Shown here: piece by piece, positions 12,401 to 24,400 of the stretch
How the letters are laid out: each line of letters starts with the position of its first letter
How positions within the stretch are numbered: position 1 is the stretch's first letter
Assembly: GCF_902459505.1 (NCBI RefSeq)
Contig: NC_047095.1
Span: 116,003,380-116,067,379 of the forward strand
Length of the DNA stretch: 64,000 nucleotides
Origin: Geotrypetes seraphini
Taxonomy: Eukaryota > Chordata > Amphibia > Gymnophiona > Dermophiidae
Direction of reading: 5' to 3'
The notes under the pieces: generated by a model
Told to the model about the DNA's origin: nothing
Seen by the model: only the letters and a program-made list of their open reading frames with translations
Databases searched by the model: none
Translations under genes and position numbers: made by a program

Positions 12401-15400
12401 TCCCTCTAAGGCACACACTTTTTACCACTCACATTCTTACCATCTGGACTGGAACAGTATTACAATATTGTGAATTCAATTGTAAAGGGAATGCAAGTCA
12501 GCTGAGAGTCCTACAGGACTTGCCTACCCCTCATGATTGAAACAAAGAAATTGTACAACCCACTCCCAGTGGTAGAAAGAGGTGATGGTGACGGATTTCT
12601 GCATACTTTAGAGAGAATGCTACTGACAATTTTGAGGATATCCAAAATGAATTTGCATATATTGGATATTTCCTTGAAAACTTAACTAGCTAAGGGGGTC
12701 ACCAGCACAGATCTGGGGGCACCTTGATCTAGAATCTCAGAAAGCTAGGACTGAAAGAAACCTCAAGAAGTCATCTACTTTCAAAATGTTTAAAATAACA
12801 GGGTTGGGTGAGACCTCAAGATGTCACCTAGTTCCAAATAAGGCTGTAAGGGACCATGAAAGGATATCTAGAATCAAACTTACAGAAAGCTATAAGTTAA
12901 AGCCTGCAATCTGTTCTACGGCCACTGAGTGGCATTGTTCTGTTGTAGGGGTTCAAATAGAAGGAATCATCTAGAGTTGTATAATAGGGTTTATGAAGAG
13001 CTTCAGAAGATCATCCAAAACCAGTTTAACAGAGTTGGAAGTAAACTTCCAAAGTAGGTGGTGATACACCTAATTACAATGGGGCCCTTTTTTGAAAGCA
13101 ATGGAAGTAAAACCCGGTGTCTCAATCCATCCTCTTTTTTCTGGAGCCGTAGGGTAACCCTAGGTAAGGGGAAGGGCCCCGGGGCAATACTGAAACAAAA
13201 TGACACAGAGTTCACACAAGGCAAAAAAATAAAAAAAGATACAACATAAGCACATGAAAAAAAATGTTTTCTATGCACATACAAAATATAGGTGAATTGG
13301 ACAAAAGCCAATTTATTTGTTCCCTATGTAGCAACTGAAGAGGGACGATCCTGCTTCATCAATGGCACAGTGTATCTGCACCGGGAGAGGTTCCATCTTG
13401 GGTGCCAGGCTGCCTGCATCTGTGAGGATGGCTCAGTGGGATGTGTGCCTCTCTGCCCCCTGGTGATGCCACTCAAACCACCAGGCTGCAAGGACATGCA
13501 GCTGGTGAAAGGTACGGAAGAGCAGGAAGGGGCTGGCACATAAGGGACGGTTTCTCAAGGGCCTCTTAGCCCTAGTGCATTGGGTAAGATCTCGGCATCT
13601 CAAATTTACCACTAGTCAAGAGTCAGACCAAGATCTATCGAGCTCAGCCCCCGTCTCTGACAGTGGCCATTCTTTCATGCTGAAAAGGGCTATGAAAATC
13701 TGCCTCATGCATATTCATTAGGGGTATCTTGAAAACCCAGCTGGCAGGGGTCCCCCAGGACTGGTTTAAGAGCCACTAAGCTAGGGTGCACTCCAGGAAC
13801 GGCTTTGAGACAGATAGCCATTCCTAGCCACTACCACTTCCACTACCAGTTCCTGTCCCTTCACACTGTGGTCAGCCAGTTTTCCCCATATTAAATGACC
13901 ACAGTCACAGTATTATCACACCATGGTCGGTCATTCTCAATTGTGGTCGGACACAGTGAAGGTGGAGGCTGCTCCAGTCCTGCCTTTACAAGACTCATCA
14001 CTGCTTTGCAGACCACATAGTAACATAGTGGATGACGGCAGATAAAGACCCTAATGGTCCATCCAGTCTGCCCAACCTTACCCACTCTTTAAATTACTGA
14101 TTTAATTTCAATTTTCCTTCTTCTTAGCCATTGCTGGGCCAGACTTAGTAGATAAAGACAGGTTGTTCACCCTCTCCATGGTAGGGAGAACGAGAGGGCA
14201 CTCTCTAAAGTTAAAAGGGGATAGATTCCGTACAAACGTAAGGAAGTTCTTCTTCACCCAGAGAGTGGTAGAAATCTGGAACGCTCTTCCAGAGGCTGTT
14301 ATAGGGGAAAGCACCCTCCAGGGATTTAAAACAGTCAGACAAGTTCCTGCTGAACCAGAACATAAACAGGTAGGGCTAGTCTCAGTTAGGGCACTGGTCT
14401 TTGACCTAGGGGCTGCCACGAGAGCAGACTGCTGGGCACGATGGACCACTGGTCTGACCCAGCAGCGGCAATTTTTATGTTCTTAGAACCCAAGGCTCTG
14501 CCCAGTACTGTGCTTAGGTTTCATCCACTGAAGTCTCTGTCAAAGCTCACTCCAGCCCATCTAAACCATCCCAGCCGTCGAAGCCCTCCCCAGCCCATCC
14601 TCCACCAAATGGCCATATACGGACACAGACTGTGCAAGTCTGCCCAGTACTGGCCTTAATTTTTTTTCTGATTCGAGATCCTCCTCCTTTAATCTCCTTT
14701 GCCTGCTTCCCTCCAGTGCCAGGGCAGTGCTGCAGGGAATGGCAGTGTGTGGACTCCAACAGCATTGAGGACTGGCTGGTAACTTCAGCCAAAGAAGAAA
14801 CCCAAGGTGAAAATGATGTGGACACCAGCAGCAGAGTAAGGGGAGAAGGAACGGGGCCCTCCTGGAACGATGACCTGAGGAGACCTCCTAGGAGGAAGAT
14901 CCAGCTGAAGAGCAGGGAAATCAAAGCGGGACTACAAGAAGATCCAAAGGAGCAGGATCCAGGTAAGAAGCCTCAGATCTGGAATAGCAGAAGTGCTCCA
15001 GAGTAGGAATGAGGTGCATTGGTAGAATTACAGGTGAGAGAGTGTGTTTCAGTACTGGAACAGCAGTGGTGCTCTGGGGTAGGACTGAGGTGCACAATAT
15101 GGGGGCAGGTGTTTTGGTACTGGAATGGTAGGGGGTGGTACTTAAGGTTATGCGGGGGAGGAGTGAAATGCATTGACAGAGCTGTGTGATCACATATGTT
15201 AGGGTCTCCTTGCTAGGTTACGAGGCAGAACTGGATTTACTTAGCCCCCGGAGGGGGAGGATCCCATCTAAAATTGTAGGAGCAGGGTGGAAGTTAGAGA
15301 TGTCCCTTCCAAAGATGTATCACGGGGATAGGTGACCACAGTCCTCGAGGACCACACCCCGGTTGGATTTTCAAGATTTCCACAATTAGAGTTGCCAGAT

Positions 15401-18400
15401 TTTACTATAGTGAAATCCTAACCCACCCCCTAGACCCCCCCACCCCCATTTCTACCCATCCTCGTCCCGTTAAGCCCCAGTCCCGCCTCCAATCCTGCCC
15501 TAGCCCCGCCCCCGCTGCCTGATCTGGTCGGGCAGAACCTGCGACGTGATGAAAAGGAGGACATGTTCAGTGAAATCTGGACGCCTGGTAAACCTATCCA
15601 CAATGAATATGCATGGATGGATTTGCATGTGTTGCTGCCATTGAATGCAAATAGATCCCATGAATATTCATTGTGGAATTGTTGAAAATCTGACTGGGTT
15701 GTGGCCCTAGAGGCCTGCGGTTGCCTATCCCTGATGTAACATGATCAACGTGCATCTCTTTCCCCTGAACCTCTCTTCTGCACCTCGGACGTATTTCCTA
15801 AAAAGTTTGTGGTGCCCCCTGGAGACCTCCCCATGCAGGTATTTTCCCTGCCCAACTGGATGATCTGGATCTGAAAGAAGGGCATGCTACACATCTGTAC
15901 GACATTTCTATGTCTACATTCTTTGCTTGCATTTGAGATGTCCTCCACAATGTTCTGCACCAAGACCAGCTGGGAATCTAATTTCACTTCATAGTGTAGA
16001 AGAACCTTATCTCGGACATATGCATTCAAAGAGGGGCAGGAAGTAGTGCTGCCCGATTCAGAGAAAAATATTTAAATTCGATTCGATTCACTCTATTGAA
16101 TCGATTTTTCGATTCGATTCGATTCAGTTCACTGTTAATGACACAGCTTTTTAAGTTTAAACATTTTATTTAACCAAGGCAATATCATATCAAAAATTCT
16201 CAGCTTCCATCTCTAGTCCCCAAGACTCACCAGCCCCCCTGCCGATTTCAGCTTCCAGCCCCCAAGACTCACCAGCCTACCTGCTGAATCTCAGCTTCCA
16301 TCCCCAGCCCCCCTGCCGATTTCAGCTTCCATCTCCAGCCCCCAAGACTCACCAGCCCCCCTGCTGAATCTCAGCTTCCATCCCCAGCCCCCTGCCAATT
16401 TCAGCTTCCATCCCCAGCCCCCAAGACTCACCAGCCCCCCTGCCGATTCTCAGCTGCCCCCTGCCGATTCTCAGCCCCCCTGCCGATTCTGAGCACCCCC
16501 TGCCGATTCTCAGCCCCCCTTCCGATTCTGAGCACCCCCTGCCAATTCTCAGCCCTCCCTACCGGTTCAGTTACTTACTCGACTGGATGTGGAATCGCGG
16601 GGAAGAGAGGAGAAATGCGGAGACAGCCAAAAATACCCTTTACTTCCGACTGGTCCGCTGCACGAGGTCTGCTCGCTCCCCCTCGATGCTCCCACGTCCT
16701 TTCATTTATTCTGATGTAACTTCCGATTTTGCAAAACCAGAAGTTACATTAGATGGGAACGAGTCCGGCGGCCGGCAGTGAAAAAAGAATGAACTTTAAT
16801 TGGGATGAATCGGTAAGTCCGTTTTTTTACAAAATTGAACCGATTCGAATCAATTCACCTGATTCGAATCGGTGAACCGATTCGAATCGTGAATCGGGCA
16901 GCACTAGCAGGAAGTGTTTGCCCTGAGAACCGTTCCAGGTCCTTTGCGTCTTGCATGATTACATTCTCTTGGTTCCCTCATCCCTTCTCAGAAATTCAGG
17001 AGGGTCGTTTCTGTCAGATGAACGGCAGCATCTACCAGCATGGAGAGAAGTTCCAGATGGGATGTCAGGGCATGTGTGTCTGCCGTGATACTACGATAGC
17101 CTGCGTGTCTTTATGCCCACCTACATCGCCCCCTCGCGTGCCTGGTTGCAGACTGCTGGAGCAAGTGGAAGGTGAGAAAGAAGTCCAAACTTGGGAGCTG
17201 ATAAATGACCTTTGGTTAACATACGCTTCTTGACAAGGTATGACCATCCAACCCCTCAACCGTGACATTTACATACTTTTTTTCAAATCTGAGCTTAAAC
17301 AGGCATTTAAATTCTGTACATGAGGTTATGTTTGTCAGGTCATATCATATTTTTGATGGCTCATATCCTGCCAAATACCAGTCCGTGTGGTCCGTGTTAG
17401 GTTCCAACATAAGATAGCCAGCCAATCTTTAACGAACAGTCATCAACCTCCTAAATAAAAGGATCTTCAGCTTGCATTGAAAAGTACAATAATTTAAACA
17501 TATTCTATGAGCATCAGGAGCAGCGCGGAGCATTCAGCGCGGTCCCTTGAAGCAGAACGAGACTTAGGGGTGATCGTCAGTGAGAACATGAAGACTGCCA
17601 ATCAAGTGGAGCAAGCTTCATCCAAGGCAAATCATAGGTTGCATACGCAGGAGTTTTGTCAGCCGTAAGCCTGAAGTCATTATGCCATTGTATAGATCCA
17701 TGGTGAGGCCCCACCTAGAATACTGTGTGCAATTCTGGAGGCCGCATTACCGTAAGGATGTGCTGAGACTGGAGTCGGTCCAGAAAATGGCCACCCGGAT
17801 GGTCTCGGGACTCAAGGATCTCCCGTACGAGGAACGGCTGGATAAGTTGCAGCTGTACTCACTCGAGGAACGCAGAGAGAGGGGTGACATGATCAAGACA
17901 TTCAAGTATCTCACGGGCCGCATCGAGGTGGAAGAAGATATCTTCTTTTTCAAGGGTCCCGCGGCAACAAGGGGGCATCCGTGGAACATCAGGGGCGGGA
18001 AACTGCACGGGGACACCAGGAAATTCTTTTTCACTGAAAGGGTGGTTGATCGCTGGAATAGTCTTCCACGTCAGGATATTGAGGCCAGCAGCGTGCCTGA
18101 TTTTGAGGCCAAATGGGATAGACACGTGGGATCTATTCACAGAGAAAGGTAAGGGAGGGTCTTTGGGGTGGGCAGACTAGATGGGCCGTGGCCCTTATCT
18201 TCCGTCTATTTCTATGTTTAATAACCGCTATCGTGGTTTAGTAAAAGGGGGGATAATGTTTTACTCGTATATTTAACTCCTCTAGAACTTGGAAATCTCA
18301 ATCTCATATAATTACCCACCAATCTTTATTTATTATAATATGGAATAGCAAACAAATTAATCATATAGTCAGGCATCTCTTGCCTCCACTGGAAGCCAAA

Positions 18401-21400
18401 GCAATTTAAAATACAGTTATCTTCTTGTATCTTGTTCTGTTAGAGCATATAATTTGTAATGTAACAGTCCAAAGCCCATCCTTTTATGTGAAAAAAATTT
18501 TTTTTAAGTCACAGAAGTTCAAACATGTACTTCTTGCAGTCTGCTTACAGACCGATGACAAGAAAAAAAAATCAGCCTTTGTCAACATTCTGGATACACT
18601 ATTTTAGTCACTTTTTTCCCCCGAAATGGTCATGTGGAGAGGCATAATCAAAAGAAACATTTAAGTCCAATTCAGACGTATGGCGCTAGACACGCAAAGT
18701 TGGCAGTGGAAAAATGTCCATTCTGGAAAAATACATCTAGAATTTTTTTTTTTTCCCTAAAATCATCTATCTGGAGGTCCAGACTGCCAGTACATCTATC
18801 TTTCGACCAAAAATTGGTCTAAGTCCCAAACGCCCAAACCAAGACCATTTGGACCTGGAGGGGCCAGCATTGTGATGGACTGGTCCACCCAGACATGACA
18901 ACAGAGCAGTGGGGCACTGCTGTGAATGTCACAAAAATGGCATTTGCCATCGTGCAAAAGGTTGGTTGTTTTTTTTTTTTCATAATCCCCTCCCCCCCCT
19001 AATAATCTTTTCTTGGCCACTTTCACCAGTGCCGGGGAAGTGCTGTAAAGAGTGGCTGTGTACAGAATACCAAGGCCCCAAGAAGCACAAACCGAGTCAT
19101 GCCTGGAACAGGATGCAACCAGAAGCTTCCAGAGAGACAGCTGTGCTAAAGCGAAGGAAAGCCCGGGAAGAGCTGGAAAGGAAGACTAGTCTCGCCGCCC
19201 CTCAGGGAACCAAGAGGAGGGTTCTAGGTAAGATGCTTTTAAGGCTGGCTTTGACGAGATATCCCAGTTATGGCTTGATATAGTGCTTTTCTGTAGTACA
19301 AAGTGGTTTTCATAGTCCACGCAGGTACTTTGCCCCTACTGATTCAATCTATTTTTGAACCTGGGGCTACAGAGGATTAAGTGATTTGCCCAGGGCCACA
19401 AGGAGCTACAGTAGGAACCGAACCCTCTTTCCCAGGTTCTCAGTCAATGTATGCTGCTCCTGCAATGTGATAGCTGAAGTGCAGTATATGATCACTAATC
19501 TTGGGCAGCCATCTTGGGGCCTGGAAAGAAATCCAGGAACATCGATAGCCATGGCGGAAGGTGTAGGGTTACCAGATTTGAGTTAAATAAAATCTGGACC
19601 CATAGCTCTGCCCCCCCCCCCCAGGCCTGCCGTGTTGCATCCAACCCCAGCCCTGCCCCCTTCAACCTGTTCTCATCAGTCGAGAGGGCATCCGCGCATG
19701 GAACCAAACTAAAATAATCTAATATAATAAAGAGCTAGCCGCGCATGCGCACTTCTGTTTGCGTGTTCCGTGCGCTGTAGGTCTGTGGCCGAAGGAGTGC
19801 GCATGCGCGAGTCCCCGTATGCGTCAGTCAGCTGCATCGGGCAACAGGAGCGGCTCTGGCAGCGGATGCCGGGAGGAGGACTCATGGTCCTGCCGCTCCT
19901 GTTCACAGCGGCCTGCACGTCGCCCACTCCCCCCCCCTCCCGCAACAACCGCTACCGCTCCTGTTCTTCCCCTCCCTCCAGTCACCGCTGCCATTCCTAT
20001 TTAAAACGGCCTGCTGAGGTTCGCGGCCGGCTGTAGCGAACCTCGCAGGCCGCTCTCCACATGGTAGCACGTTCCCTCTGACGCGATCGCGTCAGAGGGA
20101 ACATGCTACTGAGGTGAACAGCGGCCTGCGAGGTTCGCTACAGCCGGCCGCGAACCTCAGCAGGCCGTTTTAAATAGGAATGGCAGGTAAGACCCCCCCC
20201 CCCTCCCTTTCCCGCCGCACCAAGGCACCGGCGGTCGCTGGCTGTGCGGACGTGTTTCTTGAGTTTTTGCCTCCCTGGTATAAGATTAAATCCCGATCGC
20301 GCGGCTCCAACCCAGACAGAAAAACAGGCAGTGGCAGTCCCGGTCCCAGGCGGCAATGTAGTTTCTCCGTCTCCTCCCTGCTCCTCCTCACACACAACCA
20401 CAGTCAGTCACAGCGTTCCGTCCGAACGAACAAGCAGTCGGCTGTGCGCTGGCCTGCCAGCGTGCACCTGCGCAAGAGTGAGAACCAACGAGCACGTGCT
20501 CCCTTGCCCTCTGCGCGAGACGGTGAGCCCACGAGCACATGCCAGCCCGCCAGCAGCAGCCACTTAGTTGGCTCTCAAACTGGTCAGGCGCTGAAGAAAG
20601 CCGGCAAAGAAGTGACCCTGGAAGGTAGGACTGTCTATTGGCTCTGCAAAATAAGATTTTGCAAGGGAAGGGGGTATAATGATGGACAGGGAAAAGCCAA
20701 GCCTGCAAATGAAAAATGGGTAAGAACTGCATGTATATATATATAGAGAGAGAGAGAGAGAAAGAAAAAAAAATTGACAGGTAGCAGGATACAGATGTTT
20801 CAGGCTTGGTAAATAAGGGGAGCAGTGAAGGGGTGGTGGTGGACACAGGGGAGGTAAAAGGAAGGGAGAATGGACAGGGGGAGCAGGCAAGGGGTGGTGG
20901 TGGACAGCCGAGGAAAAAGAAAGACAGAAATACAGAAACAGGCTAAGGAGAGAGAGAGAGAGAGAGAGATAGAAATAAAGACAGACACACACACATATAT
21001 TCTAGCACCCGTTAATGTAACGGGCTATAAGACTAGTATGTAATAATAGCTTAGTTCTGGATGTAATAGCAATGATGTCATAGCATAGGATGTAATAGCA
21101 ATAATGTCACGTGCGCTGAATGCCCTCCCAACGCGGTTTCAAAGAAGCTTTTCAAAGTGCCGGGTTTTGAAAAGCTGTCCGGATGCCCCATGCCCTCTAA
21201 AAAGAGGACGTCTGGGTGAATCCAGACGACTGGTAACCCTAAGGTGGCTGTTCAAGAATACAGACCTGGGCTGAGCATCTAAAATTGACGATACAGTAGG
21301 TTTGACAAGATTGCTCATCAATCATGATGTTGACCTGAGCATGGGCAGGAAGTCAGCATGATTGCTTTGGTGTTGCCAAAGACATGTATACAAAAGTAAA

Positions 21401-24400
21401 AAAAATGATAAATTTACAATATATTATGGGTTTTTTAAAAAAAAATATGGTCTTAGGGATATTTGGAGCATTGAGATCAAGCACCAAATTTCTGCTTCTC
21501 AATGGCCACGACTTTGGCCTTGGAGATTAAAAAGTACAAGGTCAGCATCTACGAGACAAACTTGGTTCTTTTTGTTGCATAGAGCTTCTTGGACCCCAGT
21601 TCGTTTACAAAAGTTGGATAGCTCTAGGTCAGTGGTCTCAAACTCGCGGCCCGGGGGCCACATGCGGCCCGCCAGGTACTATTTTGAGGCCCTCGGTATG
21701 TTTATCATAATCACAGAAGTAAACTAAAACAGTTTCTTGATCATATGTCTCTTTAGCTATAAATGACAATATTATTATTAAGACTTGGCCAAAAGGAAAG
21801 ATTTATAAACTATAAAGAGTTCTACCTCATCCAAAATTGTCATTTCTTTAATAAGAAATTAACTATTTTTTTCTGTGGCCCTCCAAGTACCTACAAATCC
21901 AAAATGTGGCCCTGCAAAGGGTTGGAGTTGGAGACCACTGCTCTAGGTCTAGTAGATGCTGGCATTGTAATTTAGACGCTGGGACTTTAGATCGTTTACT
22001 TTGTTTCTGTCCCTTTGTCAATGCCTTTTGGAAGTTAATTTGGTCCCAAATTAATTCAATGTTAGAAAATCATGTTGCCCTATCCTACGATGCTATTTTA
22101 TTTGGAACGTCTATGAGATCCTAGAGTCAAATTTCAGCAAACGGGGGTTGCCATATTACTGGAAATTGGAAGGACTGTACTAAACTTAATTATACCTTTT
22201 GGTGGAATTCAGTTGGTCATATTTATAAAATGGAGAGAGTGCTTGCTCTTCAGCAAGAAAGTTATAATAGATTCAAAAAGATCTTGGGGCCATTGATTGC
22301 ATATTCTAATGATTAGACACCTTAGACACCTTTTTATTACATAGGGCTATATTTAATGTGGGGATGGGGAGGTATGTTATGGGATTTAATGGGTTTATTC
22401 CTGATGAATGGGATGGGTGGGGGAGGGGGCTTTTTTTATATGCATTTGACAATAATTGTAAGAATGTCAAGTGATTTGTACGAATTATCTGATTGAATAT
22501 TGTACACTTGTTGCAAGAGTTAAAACTGAATCAAGAATTTAAAAAATAAAAATATTTTGAAGCTAGCCTCAGCACTCTCCTTTCATATAGCTGTATCCCA
22601 CAAAATAAGGAAACTCGCAACCCCACGTGAAAGACTCTTTGTTAGGCCCTGCATAATTTTGTGTGTATGTACCAGTTATTTATATACATATTTTCAATAA
22701 ATTGAATGTCCCTGAAGTTGGTTATCCTTTCATATAGCAACAGGCGGCACCAACACTGAGCCACCCGCCCAGCCCTATAGCTGGATTTTTAAATAAGTTT
22801 TTACTATGGCTGATGAGTCTATCATGGGCTTCTCTATCCCAACAGAAGGAGAGGATGCAGACCGCTGCAAGAAGGAACCCACAGAGTGGTCCCAGTGCTC
22901 TAAAACGTGTGGCCAGGGGCTCTCTATCCGCCTTGTCTGGAAAGGGGAGCGCTGCACCCCCAAACCTGAGAAACGTCTCTGCTTGGTGCGCCCCTGTGAG
23001 GACTTTCTGCAAACGGGGAATTACACTGTGAGTATGTGCTGCTGGACCAATGGAAACATAGGAGCAGAGAAAAAGACACAGTGGAACCAAACTAAAATAA
23101 TATGTAATAATAGCTCAGTTCTGGATGTAATAGCACATAAACAGAGTGTATACCGTATTTTCACTCATATACCGCGCACCCGTGTAAAACGCGCACACGG
23201 GTATAGCACGCGGGAAACTGTAATTTATGTAAATAAATTTTTATATACCGCGCACACCCGTATACCGCACATGCCGCCCCGACTCTCCCGTCGCCGCCCG
23301 ACTCTCCTTTCGCCCGCCCCGACTCTCCTCTGGCCACCCCGACTCTTCTTTCGCCCGCCCCGACTCTCCTCTCCCCCTTGAAGTCCTGTCCCCACCCTGA
23401 AAGCCTGATGCCCCCCCCGACATCCGATTAACCCCCCGCAGGACTGCTCGCACCCCCACCCCGAAGGACCGCTTGCACGCACCCGCACCCCCACCCCCAC
23501 CCCGAAGGACCGCTCGCACCCCCACAGCCTCCTGACCCCCCCCCATCATGGAGAAGCTCCTACCGTTGTCCTGCTGCTTCCTCTGCCGGCGGTCCCGGCC
23601 CTTCTGTGAGCCCTGCGTCTGCGCTGCTTCCTCTTCCGGTGGTCCCGCCCTTTCTCTGACGTCAGAGAAAGGGCGGGACTGCCGGAAGAGGAAGCAGCGC
23701 AGACGCACGGTTTGTAAAATCGTGTATAACGCGCGCATTATATGCGTGAAAATACGGTATATGAGTTAAGTTCAGCTTAACACAAAATATAATAGCATAC
23801 TATACAGGTCCTGGACCTGGTGGGCCCCCGCGTGACCTCTGGTCTGACCCAGCAGAGGCACTGCTTATGATCTTCATGCTTAAAAGACATTCATTTAAAC
23901 ACTGCATTAAAATATCCTGATTTTTTTTTTTTTTTAATGGGCAAGCAAAGTGCGGTATATGGCACATGTTCTGTATCTCAAAATCTAGAGCTGGCAGAAG
24001 AAAACTGGTGCCATTTTTTTTTTTTAAATCAGCAGGTCAAATATACCTAGAAACCGGTCTAACATTTGAGGCACCAAAATGAATGTTGGCCAACGTTATC
24101 GATCTCGGGTTTCAGGTTTTATTAAAAATTGACCACTTCGCGTTTAAGAATGCTAGGAGGTCACAGCTTAGGCCCTCTTTTACAAAAGGTGTGCTAATCG
24201 ACTTACCGCGCGCTAAACGCTAACACATGCATGTTAACCTATGGACACGTTAGCATTTCGTGCACCTTAGTAAAAGAGGGGGTTAGGGTCTCACAATTAG
24301 AGAATGACACGGTGACAAAATTCATCACCGTTCCCGTCCCATGTCATTCTCTAGTGTCTGTTTCAACCTCGGTCCTTCTTCAAAGCAAAGCTTACGGGTC

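Larger units (their letters stand above)
19564..21241. mobile_element. hAT-type element (TAGGGTTACCAGATT) split by a Helitron
   Basis: Ends TAGGGTTACCAGATTTG / CGACTGGTAACCCTA, related to 15387-15596. Short flanking repeat aaggtg. About 1.3 kb of its length is the Helitron at 19718-21036. Confidence 0.7.

Noticed and set aside
13332-19227. Possibility that the two VWC pairs are an assembly duplication
   Set aside because: The copies differ at more than half of their residues, have different hinges and introns of different length and repeat content.
20180-20746. 188-codon open stretch on the + strand
   Set aside because: It lies wholly inside the Helitron, partly on its palindrome and GC-rich core, with Ser/Arg/Pro-rich translation and no Rep, helicase or other motif.
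23241-23738. 165-codon Gly/Arg-rich open stretch on the - strand
   Set aside because: Same element type as above; the composition comes from tandem repeats.
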